In this document: piece after piece, positions 1 through 5,811 of the stretch | How the letters are laid out: each line of letters opens with the position of its first letter | Position numbering within the stretch: the first letter of the stretch is position 1 | DNA from: Bacillota bacterium | GTDB taxonomy: Bacteria > Bacillota > Clostridia > Peptostreptococcales > Anaerovoracaceae | Length of the DNA: 19,870 nucleotides | Assembly: GCA_029219125.1 (NCBI GenBank) | Contig: JAQXSU010000274.1 | Span: 1-19,870, forward strand | Reading direction: 5' to 3' | Program-made: the position numbers and the translations under genes | The notes under the pieces: model-generated | Seen by the model: the letters and a program-made list of their open reading frames with translations, nothing else | Told to the model about the DNA's origin: nothing | Databases searched by the model: none

Positions 1-26
1 TGTTTGTCATTACCGGTTCCTGCCAT
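1..26 (-). CDS. Start of the next gene, cut by the window edge
   Basis: Only the first eight codons are present, reading MAGTGNDK. The ATG at 24-26 follows GAGGTG with a 5-base gap, and a strong promoter lies just upstream at 59-87. A second ATG at 29-31 in another frame directly abuts the GAGGTG and is less likely. The product cannot be identified from eight residues. Genes for acetyl-CoA carboxylase subunits, an Asp23/Gls24 protein or nusB often follow spoIIIAH in Firmicutes, but that is context only. Confidence 0.5.
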
Positions 27-58
27 TCCATCACCTCGGGCATATTAAATCAGTATCT

Positions 59-87
59 ATTATAACAGACTCCGCCCGGGTTTTCAA
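59..87 (-). promoter_or_regulatory. Sigma-A type promoter with extended -10, downstream of spoIIIAH
   Basis: On the minus strand the -35 is TTGAAA (82-87), the spacer is 17 bases and the -10 is TATAAT (59-64), preceded by TGT, which makes an extended -10. It starts seven bases past the spoIIIAH stop codon. It should give the gene at the left edge vegetative expression independent of the sporulation operon. Confidence 0.8.
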
Positions 88-93
88 TGGGTA

Positions 94-639
94 TTAGTAC
101 ATGCTCTGAATAATGATTTTATCAGCTGTTCTGCCTGTTTCACGCATAACGATATCACAGATCTTAGCCACAGTGTTTGTATCCAGTTCCTGTTTATCCA
201 CCGTAACATTGACACTGCTCTCTGTGATCAGTACGAAGGATGCCGGCAGATTTTTTGATTGGATCAGACTTTCAATAGCCAGTTCATTTTCCATAGCAGA
301 GAGGATCCGTTCTTTTTCCTTCATGGCATTGGCCTGTTCGTCCTTGCTTTTGCTGTCACTGATGGTGGAATCGAGCGCTGCGATCAGTTTATTTCTTTCC
401 AGTTCAAGGGCTGCCCGACGTTCGTCAAAAGATCCATCTGCCGCCATGTCCTTTTCTTTCTCCTCTGCCACTGCAAGACTGTCCACCAAAACATCCCCGT
501 CATGGACAGGAATTTCAGTTTTTCCTGTCTGGGTCAGCAGCAGACCTGCACCGAATACCACCACAAGAGCTGCTGCAGTCAGTCTTTTACTTTTAAACAG
601 AATATCCTTGTAAGTAAACTTTTTTCTCTTACTTTCCAA
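94..639 (-). CDS. spoIIIAH: Stage III sporulation protein AH
   Basis: SpoIIIAH is the mother-cell membrane protein that meets forespore SpoIIQ across the intermembrane space and forms part of the SpoIIIA-SpoIIQ feeding channel. The 181-residue product has a basic N-terminus, one membrane segment near residues 20-37, a charged coiled-coil-like stretch (about 65-115) and a C-terminal ring-building (YscJ/FliF-like) domain ending in the last residue. B. subtilis SpoIIIAH is 218 residues, so this one is somewhat shorter. The start codon is TTG at 637-639, preceded by AAGGAGG with a 7-base gap; the ATG at 642-644 is out of frame. It is the last gene of the operon, 12 bases after spoIIIAG. Identification rests on the domain pattern and its place in the operon. 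Confidence 0.9.
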   Translation of the reverse strand: MESKRKKFTYKDILFKSKRLTAAALVVVFGAGLLLTQTGKTEIPVHDGDVLVDSLAVAEEKEKDMAADGSFDERRAALELERNKLIAALDSTISDSKSKDEQANAMKEKERILSAMENELAIESLIQSKNLPASFVLITESSVNVTVDKQELDTNTVAKICDIVMRETGRTADKIIIQSMY

Positions 640-651
640 AACATTTCCTCC

Positions 652-1020
652 TTACGATTGATTTTCGTCTGACTTCTTCTCGAAGACAATGACGCTGGAT
701 ACCGGAATATCATAAAGGGTCGCCACACCGTCGGTCAGTTTCTTTTCCACCACAGGACTTCCCGCGCCGTCTGCAAGAACGATGACACCCTTTACCTGAT
801 CCCGGCTGTCGTATTCAACCATGACTTCCACGCTTCCCGCACCTTCAATGGAAGACAGAACACTGCATAGCTTTTCCTCCGTACCGCCGTTTCCATCCAG
901 AACCTGTTTCCTGCCGTCTGTATCAGAAAGCAGCAGATTCAGAGCGAGTATGGCAATGGCGGAAATCAGAAGTGCCGTTACGAGCCGGGAGAATTTCTCT
1001 TTTCCTATTTTTTCAAACAT
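652..1020 (-). CDS. spoIIIAG: Stage III sporulation protein AG, compact form
   Basis: SpoIIIAG forms a large ring in the mother-cell side of the feeding channel. The 122-residue product has one membrane helix (about 13-31) and one ring-building domain (about 47-115) with the typical stretches KGVIVLADGAGSPVV and DIPVSSVIVFEKK. In B. subtilis (229 residues) the first strand is separated from the GVIVVAEGA-like stretch by a long insertion that forms a beta-triangle. Here VMVEYDSRDQ runs directly into KGVIVLADGAG, so that insertion is absent. I start at the ATG 1018-1020, which sits 8 bases after AGGAG. A GTG three codons upstream overlaps that Shine-Dalgarno sequence and is less likely. Confidence 0.9.
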   Translation of the reverse strand: MFEKIGKEKFSRLVTALLISAIAILALNLLLSDTDGRKQVLDGNGGTEEKLCSVLSSIEGAGSVEVMVEYDSRDQVKGVIVLADGAGSPVVEKKLTDGVATLYDIPVSSVIVFEKKSDENQS

Positions 1021-1064
1021 GTTTCTCACTCCTATTTATATGAAAAAATAAAAACGTTATGCAT

Positions 1065-1241
1065 CTATTCCAGTTCGCTGACCAGATGCATCAGAGGTTC
1101 CAGAATCACGGCCAGAATGACAAGGGAAAAAATGAATTTCAGGTATTTTTCCATGGAAGATTCCGGAATAAGAATCTGAAAAAAACTCAGGGACAGAATC
1201 ACCAGAAACACATTACTGATCCATGCATATATTTCCGTCAT
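1065..1241 (-). CDS. spoIIIAF: Stage III sporulation protein AF, membrane domain only
   Basis: This 58-residue ORF fills the place between spoIIIAE and spoIIIAG where spoIIIAF belongs. It has two membrane helices (about 7-25 and 33-52) joined by LIPESSMEKY, which matches the LLPSSSMQKY-type loop of SpoIIIAF. Its ATG (1239-1241) overlaps the spoIIIAE TGA as ATGA, a typical translational-coupling junction. B. subtilis SpoIIIAF is about 206 residues with a soluble C-terminal ring-building-like domain. Here the frame ends with TAG right after the second helix, and only 44 bases remain before the spoIIIAG ATG. The missing domain therefore cannot be hidden by a frameshift. The function of this reduced form is inferred. 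Confidence 0.87.
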   Translation of the reverse strand: MTEIYAWISNVFLVILSLSFFQILIPESSMEKYLKFIFSLVILAVILEPLMHLVSELE

Positions 1242-2326
1242 GCGCCGCCTCCCATGTTCATAATTGTCGTAACGAACAGAATAAAGAGCAGAGAGGTAAA
1301 AAAAAGGACGGAAGCGATGGAAATCATGGCTGTTCCCATATCGCTGAGGCCGTCGGCCGTCTTTCCTTCAGATACCGGCTCCGTCAAAGCACCCGTAAGC
1401 TTATAGATACCGCCGACAACGAGGATTTTGAGAAGTGGTACAGCCATCATCAGAAGCAGGGACAGCAGGCCGAAAACTCCGACCATGTTCCGAATGGAAC
1501 CCATACAGCGGATAAATAGTTCAACGGTGTCGGAGGTGAAGCCGCCGACAATGGGAATAAAGGTACTGATGGAATACTTGGCAGCACTCATCAGAACGCC
1601 GTCAGAAGCTTCCGTCAGAAGTCCCTGGATCGTGATCACACCCGTCAGTATGGTCAGGATCAATCCGGTGAAAAATACAGCACCGTTTCTCAAAAGCTTT
1701 GCCAGTTTGTTAACATAATTTTTTTCTGTTAAACAATTGATCAGGCTCAGTACTGCAGACAGATACAGTGCCGGCAGAATAAATGTTTTCACCAGAAATC
1801 CGAAACCGGTGACAGCTCCCAGAATCAGAGGGCTCAGGATGGTTCCTCCTGCTACAGATCCTGTGGCGATCAGGATTCCCATGAGCACCGGCATGAGAAT
1901 TTCCATAGTCCAGACCATGGTGGAAACTGCGTCCAGCGCCAGTCCGTAAGAGATGCGGAAGCTGTTAAGGGAAATTCCGATGATGACCATGGTGCACACC
2001 AGCAGACTGAGCTGTGATACATTTTTGCTGCCGAATCCGTCCGACAGGCTGCGCAGAAGACCAAGTATAATACAGATGCACAGAATCTCTGCCATCAGTA
2101 CCAGTGCGCTTTTCATCTCATAGAGAAACAGTTCCTTCAGACTGTCTATCATGGAATTGCTCTGGAACAGGCTTTTCTGCTCCAGAGTCGCCTGCAGAAT
2201 GTTTTCCAGGGTAAACGGATCAGAAAGTCCCTCTGTTAATCTTGCAGCTTCCTCGGAAATACCGCTGAAATCCTCTCCTTCCACAACATTTTCGAATTGT
2301 TTTTCCAGTATACTTTCGTAATCCAT
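1238..2326 (-). CDS. spoIIIAE: Stage III sporulation protein AE
   Basis: SpoIIIAE is the large polytopic membrane component of the SpoIIIA channel. The 362-residue product has several hydrophobic segments (about 73-93, 106-124, 140-158, 164-198, 213-236, 282-310 and 334-357) and the conserved core around KTFILPALYLSAVLSLI and NKLAKLLRN, like B. subtilis SpoIIIAE (399 residues). The B. subtilis protein begins with a signal peptide. This one starts MDYESILEKQFENVV with no hydrophobic leader, and the in-frame codons upstream hit the spoIIIAD stop (TAA, 2336-2338) after three triplets, so no longer start exists. AAGGAG overlapping that TAA gives a strong ribosome binding site 5 bases before the ATG. 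Confidence 0.95.
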   Translation of the reverse strand: MDYESILEKQFENVVEGEDFSGISEEAARLTEGLSDPFTLENILQATLEQKSLFQSNSMIDSLKELFLYEMKSALVLMAEILCICIILGLLRSLSDGFGSKNVSQLSLLVCTMVIIGISLNSFRISYGLALDAVSTMVWTMEILMPVLMGILIATGSVAGGTILSPLILGAVTGFGFLVKTFILPALYLSAVLSLINCLTEKNYVNKLAKLLRNGAVFFTGLILTILTGVITIQGLLTEASDGVLMSAAKYSISTFIPIVGGFTSDTVELFIRCMGSIRNMVGVFGLLSLLLMMAVPLLKILVVGGIYKLTGALTEPVSEGKTADGLSDMGTAMISIASVLFFTSLLFILFVTTIMNMGGGA

Positions 2327-2335
2327 ACGTTCTCC

Positions 2336-2719
2336 TTATACCATGCTGTTCAGCAAATCCAGCAGCGATGTGAACACAGGCAGCGCAATAAAAAAAATGG
2401 CGATTTTTCCTGCCAGTTCCACTTTGCCAGCGATGGATTTTTCTCCTGCATCCTGACAGATCGCAGAGGTAAATTCCGTAACATAGGCGATACCCAGTGC
2501 TTTCAATATAATCGGAAAATAACTTTTTCCATAGGACAGCTGGTCGTAGATATCCTCCAGATACGTGAAGCTGTGCTGTATACTTCCGATTACATAAAAA
2601 AGCAGAAGTAGGGATGCGCATAAAACGGCTTCAATGGCAAACTCCGGTTTGTATGCTTTGATCAGTGCAATGAGTATCACACAGACTACAGCAATCCCGC
2701 ATATTTTCAGTATCATCAT
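2336..2719 (-). CDS. spoIIIAD: Stage III sporulation protein AD
   Basis: SpoIIIAD is a small polytopic mother-cell membrane protein of the SpoIIIA complex. The 127 residues compare with about 133 in B. subtilis and form hydrophobic helices near 4-20, 26-46, 68-86 and 103-126. The stretch YFPIILKALGIAYVTEFTS is characteristic of the family. Two consecutive ATG codons (2717-2719 and 2714-2716) are possible starts. The Shine-Dalgarno is weak: only the AGG of the spoIIIAC stop region is seen. Nine bases separate it from spoIIIAC, so translation may depend on ribosomes arriving from there. Confidence 0.95.
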   Translation of the reverse strand: MMILKICGIAVVCVILIALIKAYKPEFAIEAVLCASLLLLFYVIGSIQHSFTYLEDIYDQLSYGKSYFPIILKALGIAYVTEFTSAICQDAGEKSIAGKVELAGKIAIFFIALPVFTSLLDLLNSMV

Positions 2720-2728
2720 AGCATGTAC

Positions 2729-2929
2729 CTAGAACGTCAGAAAAACACGGACTGTATCGAAAAACTCTGTCAGCATATTTATAATGATGGCTAAAACGAG
2801 AATCACACCTGCCAGCGTAACCATCATAGCCTGCTCTTCCCGTCCGGCCTTATTCAGTACCTGGTTGAGAATGGCGATGGCAATGCCGATGGCAGCGATT
2901 TTGAATAAAATATCCACATCAAACGTCAT
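2729..2929 (-). CDS. spoIIIAC: Stage III sporulation protein AC
   Basis: This 66-residue protein has two membrane helices (about 8-26 and 33-55) and the family pattern of a glycine- and alanine-rich first helix, then NKAGREEQAMMVTLAGVI. B. subtilis SpoIIIAC is 68 residues. It is thought to assemble in the mother-cell membrane with SpoIIIAD. AGGAGG with a 5-base gap precedes the ATG at 2927-2929, so initiation should be strong. It starts 12 bases after spoIIIAB. Confidence 0.95.
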   Translation of the reverse strand: MTFDVDILFKIAAIGIAIAILNQVLNKAGREEQAMMVTLAGVILVLAIIINMLTEFFDTVRVFLTF

Positions 2930-2941
2930 ACTTTCCTCCTG

Positions 2942-3457
2942 TTACAGCAGCACCAGTGCTGCGACTGCTCCCCCGAAAAAACCGATTCGCCGGTACATGG
3001 GGCCTTTCACCCTGCTTTCCTCTCTGGCTTCCGTCAGCTGTTCCTCCAGCCTTTTTTCGAGATAATCAAACTGTATCTTCTGATTCTCAAAATCTGTCTG
3101 CCCGATGAAGGATCCAAGATGAAGGACCGACTGCATGTCTTCCTTCGTCAGCGGTGTCTTTCTGTATGTTTCTTCCGCCGCTCGAAGCCAGATGTTCCGG
3201 ATCTCCCCGTGGGTTTCCTGCAGTTCCTTCCGGCAGCGGTCCAGAAGCACGTAAGCCGGAGTATCCTCTTTCGCAGAAGTCTGCTGAAATAACGGAAGCA
3301 GCGGCTGTTTGAAATAATCGATCCGACTTTTCAGATCCAGCATCATTTTCAGAAAGTCCTCCAGCAGACGGATCCGCTCTTTCAGTTCTGCTGCTTTCAG
3401 TACACCTGCAAATCCTGCTGCAGTCACCAGTGCCATCAGCCCCATTATCTTAAGCAT
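2942..3457 (-). CDS. spoIIIAB: Stage III sporulation protein AB
   Basis: SpoIIIAB resembles GspF-like platform proteins and is one of the inner-membrane parts of the feeding channel. The chosen ATG (3455-3457) gives 171 residues, the same length as the B. subtilis protein, and has GGGAGG 6 to 7 bases upstream. The open frame extends 33 codons further into spoIIIAA, but those codons overlap a well-conserved gene and have no ribosome binding site. The product has a hydrophobic N-terminal segment (about 3-18), a helical charged middle and a hydrophobic C-terminus (FFGGAVAALVLL). It overlaps the spoIIIAA stop by 8 bases. Confidence 0.93.
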   Translation of the reverse strand: MLKIMGLMALVTAAGFAGVLKAAELKERIRLLEDFLKMMLDLKSRIDYFKQPLLPLFQQTSAKEDTPAYVLLDRCRKELQETHGEIRNIWLRAAEETYRKTPLTKEDMQSVLHLGSFIGQTDFENQKIQFDYLEKRLEEQLTEAREESRVKGPMYRRIGFFGGAVAALVLL

Positions 3458-4355
3458 ATTGTGCCTCCCGGTGAATTCCTGATGTATCAGCGATTTCACG
3501 GATTGTCCCTGCCCCTTTCTCATTGGAAAGAAAAACAAGACGGCGGAATACGCCATTCTCTACCAGTTTACCTACAGCAGATCGGTACACATCCTCCCTG
3601 TCCCATCCGTGAATGGATGTGATCAGGGCTACGCCGGACGCCAGGCACTGCATGACAGCTGAGATATCCTCCGGTTTTCCGATTTCATCAGTAAAGATGA
3701 CCTGCGGTGCCATGGATCGGAGCAGCATGGAAATCCCCCATGCCTTATCGCAGCCGTCCAGAACGTCGCATCTGGGGCCCAGATCGAAGCTGGGACGGCC
3801 GTGAAACATTCCGGCTATCTCTGACCGCTCGTCGCAGATACCCACCTGAAAACGGCATTCTGACAGTTCTCTGGCCAGATCACGCAGCAGGGTGGTCTTT
3901 CCGCAGCCGGGCGGAGAGATGATCAGGGTATTGACCGGCCGGCCGTTTTCCAGGATCTCCGGAACCAGTTTCCTGCTGCAGCCTCGAACCTCTCTGGCAA
4001 ACCGGATATTCAGCGAACTGATTTCCTGCAGAAGAGCCGGCATTCCATCTTTCATAACGGCTCGTCCGCAGAGTCCGACTCTGTGGCCGCCCTCGATGGT
4101 GACGAATCCGCGGGCCAGGTCTGCTTCATATGCGTAATAGGAATACTGGATCAGCTGATTCAATGTGTCGTGAAGATCCTGCTGGGTGATCATATGCTGC
4201 AGATACCGTTCTCTGGTTCCGCACCGGAGGCAAATATTCTGCCCGCACCGGAACCGGATCTCTTCCACCTCACGTACGACAGAATCCGGCAGAAGGTTCA
4301 TCTGCTCGGCGATATTCCGCGGCAACTTCGATGTGATTTCTCGTAAGCTGTTCAT
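3450..4355 (-). CDS. spoIIIAA: Stage III sporulation protein AA, secretion-type ATPase
   Basis: SpoIIIAA is the cytosolic ATPase of the feeding channel, related to the ATPases of type II and type IV secretion. The 301-residue product (B. subtilis about 307) has a Walker A motif PPGCGKTT at 148-155 and a Walker B-like VIFTDEIG at 219-226. The family stretches GGHRVGLCGRAV and GICDERSEIAG are also present. The ATG at 4353-4355 lies 6 bases after GAGGAG. This is the first gene of the operon. A sigma-E-like promoter sits about 50 bases upstream, consistent with mother-cell expression after engulfment begins. Confidence 0.96.
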   Translation of the reverse strand: MNSLREITSKLPRNIAEQMNLLPDSVVREVEEIRFRCGQNICLRCGTRERYLQHMITQQDLHDTLNQLIQYSYYAYEADLARGFVTIEGGHRVGLCGRAVMKDGMPALLQEISSLNIRFAREVRGCSRKLVPEILENGRPVNTLIISPPGCGKTTLLRDLARELSECRFQVGICDERSEIAGMFHGRPSFDLGPRCDVLDGCDKAWGISMLLRSMAPQVIFTDEIGKPEDISAVMQCLASGVALITSIHGWDREDVYRSAVGKLVENGVFRRLVFLSNEKGAGTIREIADTSGIHREAQYA

Positions 4356-4406
4356 AGCATGCTCCTCTTTTCCATTTTTCCTGTGTTCTCCCTCGCGGGA
4401 TATTAC

Positions 4407-4434
4407 AGTCTATGATATGGACAAGGTTTTATGA
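4407..4434 (-). promoter_or_regulatory. Sigma-E-like promoter of the spoIIIA operon
   Basis: On the minus strand TCATAAA (4428-4434) resembles the sigma-E -35 consensus KMATATT. After 13 bases comes CATAGACT (4407-4414), which fits the -10 consensus CATACAHT at all but one position. The start point would be near 4400, giving a leader of about 45 bases to spoIIIAA. In B. subtilis the spoIIIA operon is transcribed by sigma-E. The -35 lies directly against the T-tract of the preceding terminator. The spacing is about one base shorter than usual, so this is a prediction. Confidence 0.65.
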
Positions 4435-4435
4435 C

Positions 4436-4479
4436 AAAAAAAGAAACAGCCAGGGGCTGACTTTCCGTCAGTGGCTGTT
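4436..4479 (-). terminator. Rho-independent terminator, distal of a tandem pair
   Basis: The 8-bp outer stem pairs plus-strand aacagcca (4445-4452) with tggctgtt (4472-4479). An inner 5-bp stem ctgac/gtcag continues past a four-base bulge. On the minus strand the hairpin is followed by TTTC and seven T (4436-4442). It insulates spoIIIA from transcription coming from upstream. Confidence 0.85.
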
Positions 4480-4507
4480 CAATATGTGCTGCAGGGATTG
4501 TCCAGAC

Positions 4508-4554
4508 AAAAAAAGGCACAGTACCCTGCCCGAAAACCAGGCAGAGTCTGTACC
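4508..4554 (-). terminator. Rho-independent terminator, proximal of a tandem pair
   Basis: Plus-strand ggcacag (4515-4521) pairs with ctgtacc (4548-4554), with an inner ctgcc/ggcag stem. The pair at 4517/4552 is G-U in minus-strand RNA but a C-A mismatch in plus-strand RNA. Seven T follow on the minus strand only (4508-4514). The hairpin is therefore oriented to stop transcripts of the tiny ORF at 4608-4676 and of anything reading through from DUF4003. Confidence 0.85.
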
Positions 4555-4607
4555 AAGCATAAACTGCTTATGAAAAAGAAAACATTTTTCTGAAATCAGC
4601 TTTTAAC

Positions 4608-4676
4608 TTATGCGCCGCAGGCGGTAAAAATAAAGCAAACAGCTGCGATTAATAAAATAGGTACTAAGTTTCTCAT
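4608..4676 (-). CDS. 22-residue hydrophobic peptide with lipobox-like end
   Basis: I do not recognise this as a named family. The product begins MRNLVPILLIAAV and ends CFIFTACGA: a positively charged start, a hydrophobic core of about 16 residues and a Cys at position 20 preceded by FTA, which resembles a lipobox. Only Gly-Ala follow the Cys. The ATG at 4674-4676 lies 7 to 8 bases after AGGAGG, as good a ribosome binding site as any in the window. A promoter 70 to 95 bases upstream and a terminator 54 bases past the stop frame it as a separate transcription unit of about 230 bases. It could be a minimal lipopeptide, a pheromone precursor, a type I toxin-like peptide or a small sporulation membrane peptide. 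Translation is well supported by the signals; function is unknown. Confidence 0.65.
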   Translation of the reverse strand: MRNLVPILLIAAVCFIFTACGA

Positions 4677-4743
4677 CTCAAATCCTCCTCTTGAACTCTC
4701 TCAATCCATTTCTTTGTCTTTTGCTTTTTCGTTGTGCGCACTT

Positions 4744-4772
4744 TCTATAATATAATCAAAGTATATGCTCAA
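4744..4772 (-). promoter_or_regulatory. Predicted promoter of the tiny peptide gene
   Basis: On the minus strand TTGAGC (4767-4772), a 17-base spacer and TATAGA (4744-4749) fit a sigma-A promoter at four of six positions in each box, within an AT-rich stretch. The overlapping GCATATA (4762-4768) also resembles a sigma-E -35, but no good sigma-E -10 follows at the right distance. The start point would be near 4737, leaving a leader of about 60 bases before the ATG. Confidence 0.5.
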
Positions 4773-4809
4773 AAGGTTACATCGAGATTTAAAATTTATT
4801 AATATTTTA

Positions 4810-5811
4810 TTAAGAAGATGCAGATGACGCTGCTGCCGCACTGGATGCAGCGATTGCAGCACACATGGCAGCTTGCTGTGCTGCAATCAGGGAAACCGTT
4901 CCGCCAATGGCAGCGTGCCGCATGGTCTGTGTTGATTCTATTTCCATATGTGCACTGGTTACAATCATAGCGGCATGCATCAGACGCTGCTTGCGACCGA
5001 TTCCCAGGATTCCGTATCCCTTCTGGTCAGCAAGGAAATCATCAACCTCCATGATTTCCTCCATCACTTTATCTTGTCCTGCAGGATCTGATTCCAGAAG
5101 TGCCAGAACACCCAGGGTAGCCAGTTCATATCCGGAACCATAAGTATAGCCACGTTTTTTTAACCCATAAAACAGATCCATCGTTCTGCTGCATTTCACA
5201 TCAGCAGGCTGATCCACCATGGCAAGGACGTGGCTCAGAGACTGGATTGCATTCCCTGAGCAGAAGTGGTCATGTAAAAGATCATAACAACGTTCTGCTT
5301 CTTCAATCAGTTCTGTTTCCTGACGGTCAGTCAATGCCATCATAGCGGCGAAGATACTGTCTTCACTGCAGGTCAGGAACGGGTGGTCTGCTTTCATAAA
5401 ATCATAAATCCGTCGTGTCCGTCTGGCGATTGATTCATATTCAGAAGGTTGAACTGCATCAGCAATCAGCATGGATGCGACAGGAAGATAAGACGATGCA
5501 AAGAAATGATGATTCAGTGCCTCATACACTTCCATCGAACGCACCATCTTACGTTCCGGCTCGCTGTCCACAGCCAGAAGTGAAATCATAGCCAGTTTGA
5601 CAATTCCTCTGAAATTAGAAAAGAACCCTGTGTTATCTTTCAGAATTCTTTTACACTCTTCCATTCTCTCAGGATCTGCAGTCCTGCCTTTTTCCATGAA
5701 AATAGCAGCACAGACTGGATATATATAACTATTTTCCCAGAAAAACTCAGATTTAATAATGTCACGATTCCTGATGAACAGATCGCACAGACTGTTTAAT
5801 TTCTGATCCAT
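4810..5811 (-). CDS. DUF4003 family protein
   Basis: The 333-residue product matches the DUF4003 pattern: a start like KLNSLCDLFIRNRDIIKSEF, then WENSYIYPVCAAIF, a long alpha-helical body, RGYTYGSGYELATLGVLALL and a C-terminal Ala/Ser-rich tail (about 297-333) that is weakly hydrophobic. No biochemical function is established that I know of, and no catalytic motif is evident. The ATG (5809-5811) is preceded by GAGGGG with an 8-base gap. It lies 50 bases inside the 3' end of the CNNM-like gene, in another frame. Later Met codons would remove conserved N-terminal sequence, so the overlap seems real. It is probably the last gene of the mltG-trmR-trhP cluster. Confidence 0.85.
   Translation of the reverse strand: MDQKLNSLCDLFIRNRDIIKSEFFWENSYIYPVCAAIFMEKGRTADPERMEECKRILKDNTGFFSNFRGIVKLAMISLLAVDSEPERKMVRSMEVYEALNHHFFASSYLPVASMLIADAVQPSEYESIARRTRRIYDFMKADHPFLTCSEDSIFAAMMALTDRQETELIEEAERCYDLLHDHFCSGNAIQSLSHVLAMVDQPADVKCSRTMDLFYGLKKRGYTYGSGYELATLGVLALLESDPAGQDKVMEEIMEVDDFLADQKGYGILGIGRKQRLMHAAMIVTSAHMEIESTQTMRHAAIGGTVSLIAAQQAAMCAAIAASSAAAASSASS

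Larger units (their letters stand above)
4356..4809. other. Intergenic region between DUF4003 gene and spoIIIAA
   Basis: This is the only long stretch without a conventional gene. In the direction of transcription it holds an AT-rich end behind the DUF4003 gene (no clear terminator hairpin), a promoter (4744-4772), a 22-codon ORF (4608-4676), a short hairpin region (4555-4572, two mutually exclusive 5-bp stems), two terminators (4508-4554 and 4436-4479) and the sigma-E-like promoter of spoIIIA (4407-4434). I see no tRNA or known riboswitch in it. Confidence 0.7.

Noticed and set aside
3458..3556. Longer spoIIIAB start, 33 codons upstream
   Set aside because: It lies inside conserved spoIIIAA with no ribosome binding site. 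The ATG at 3455-3457 gives the family length of 171.
4436..4554. Tandem hairpins read as a CRISPR-like or mobile repeat
   Set aside because: The two hairpins differ in sequence, each has a one-sided T-tract, and there are no further copies; they are terminators.
4721..4756. Plus-strand TTGCTT and overlapping TATAAT boxes, a possible antisense promoter over the tiny gene leader
   Set aside because: It would point toward DUF4003, away from the tiny ORF. The spacing is 19 bases with a poor -35, so it does not support an antitoxin RNA.
4701..4886. A 61-codon minus-strand frame spanning the DUF4003 3' end and the tiny-gene leader
   Set aside because: It overlaps the conserved DUF4003 tail out of frame, covers the predicted promoter, and has low-complexity, unprotein-like content.
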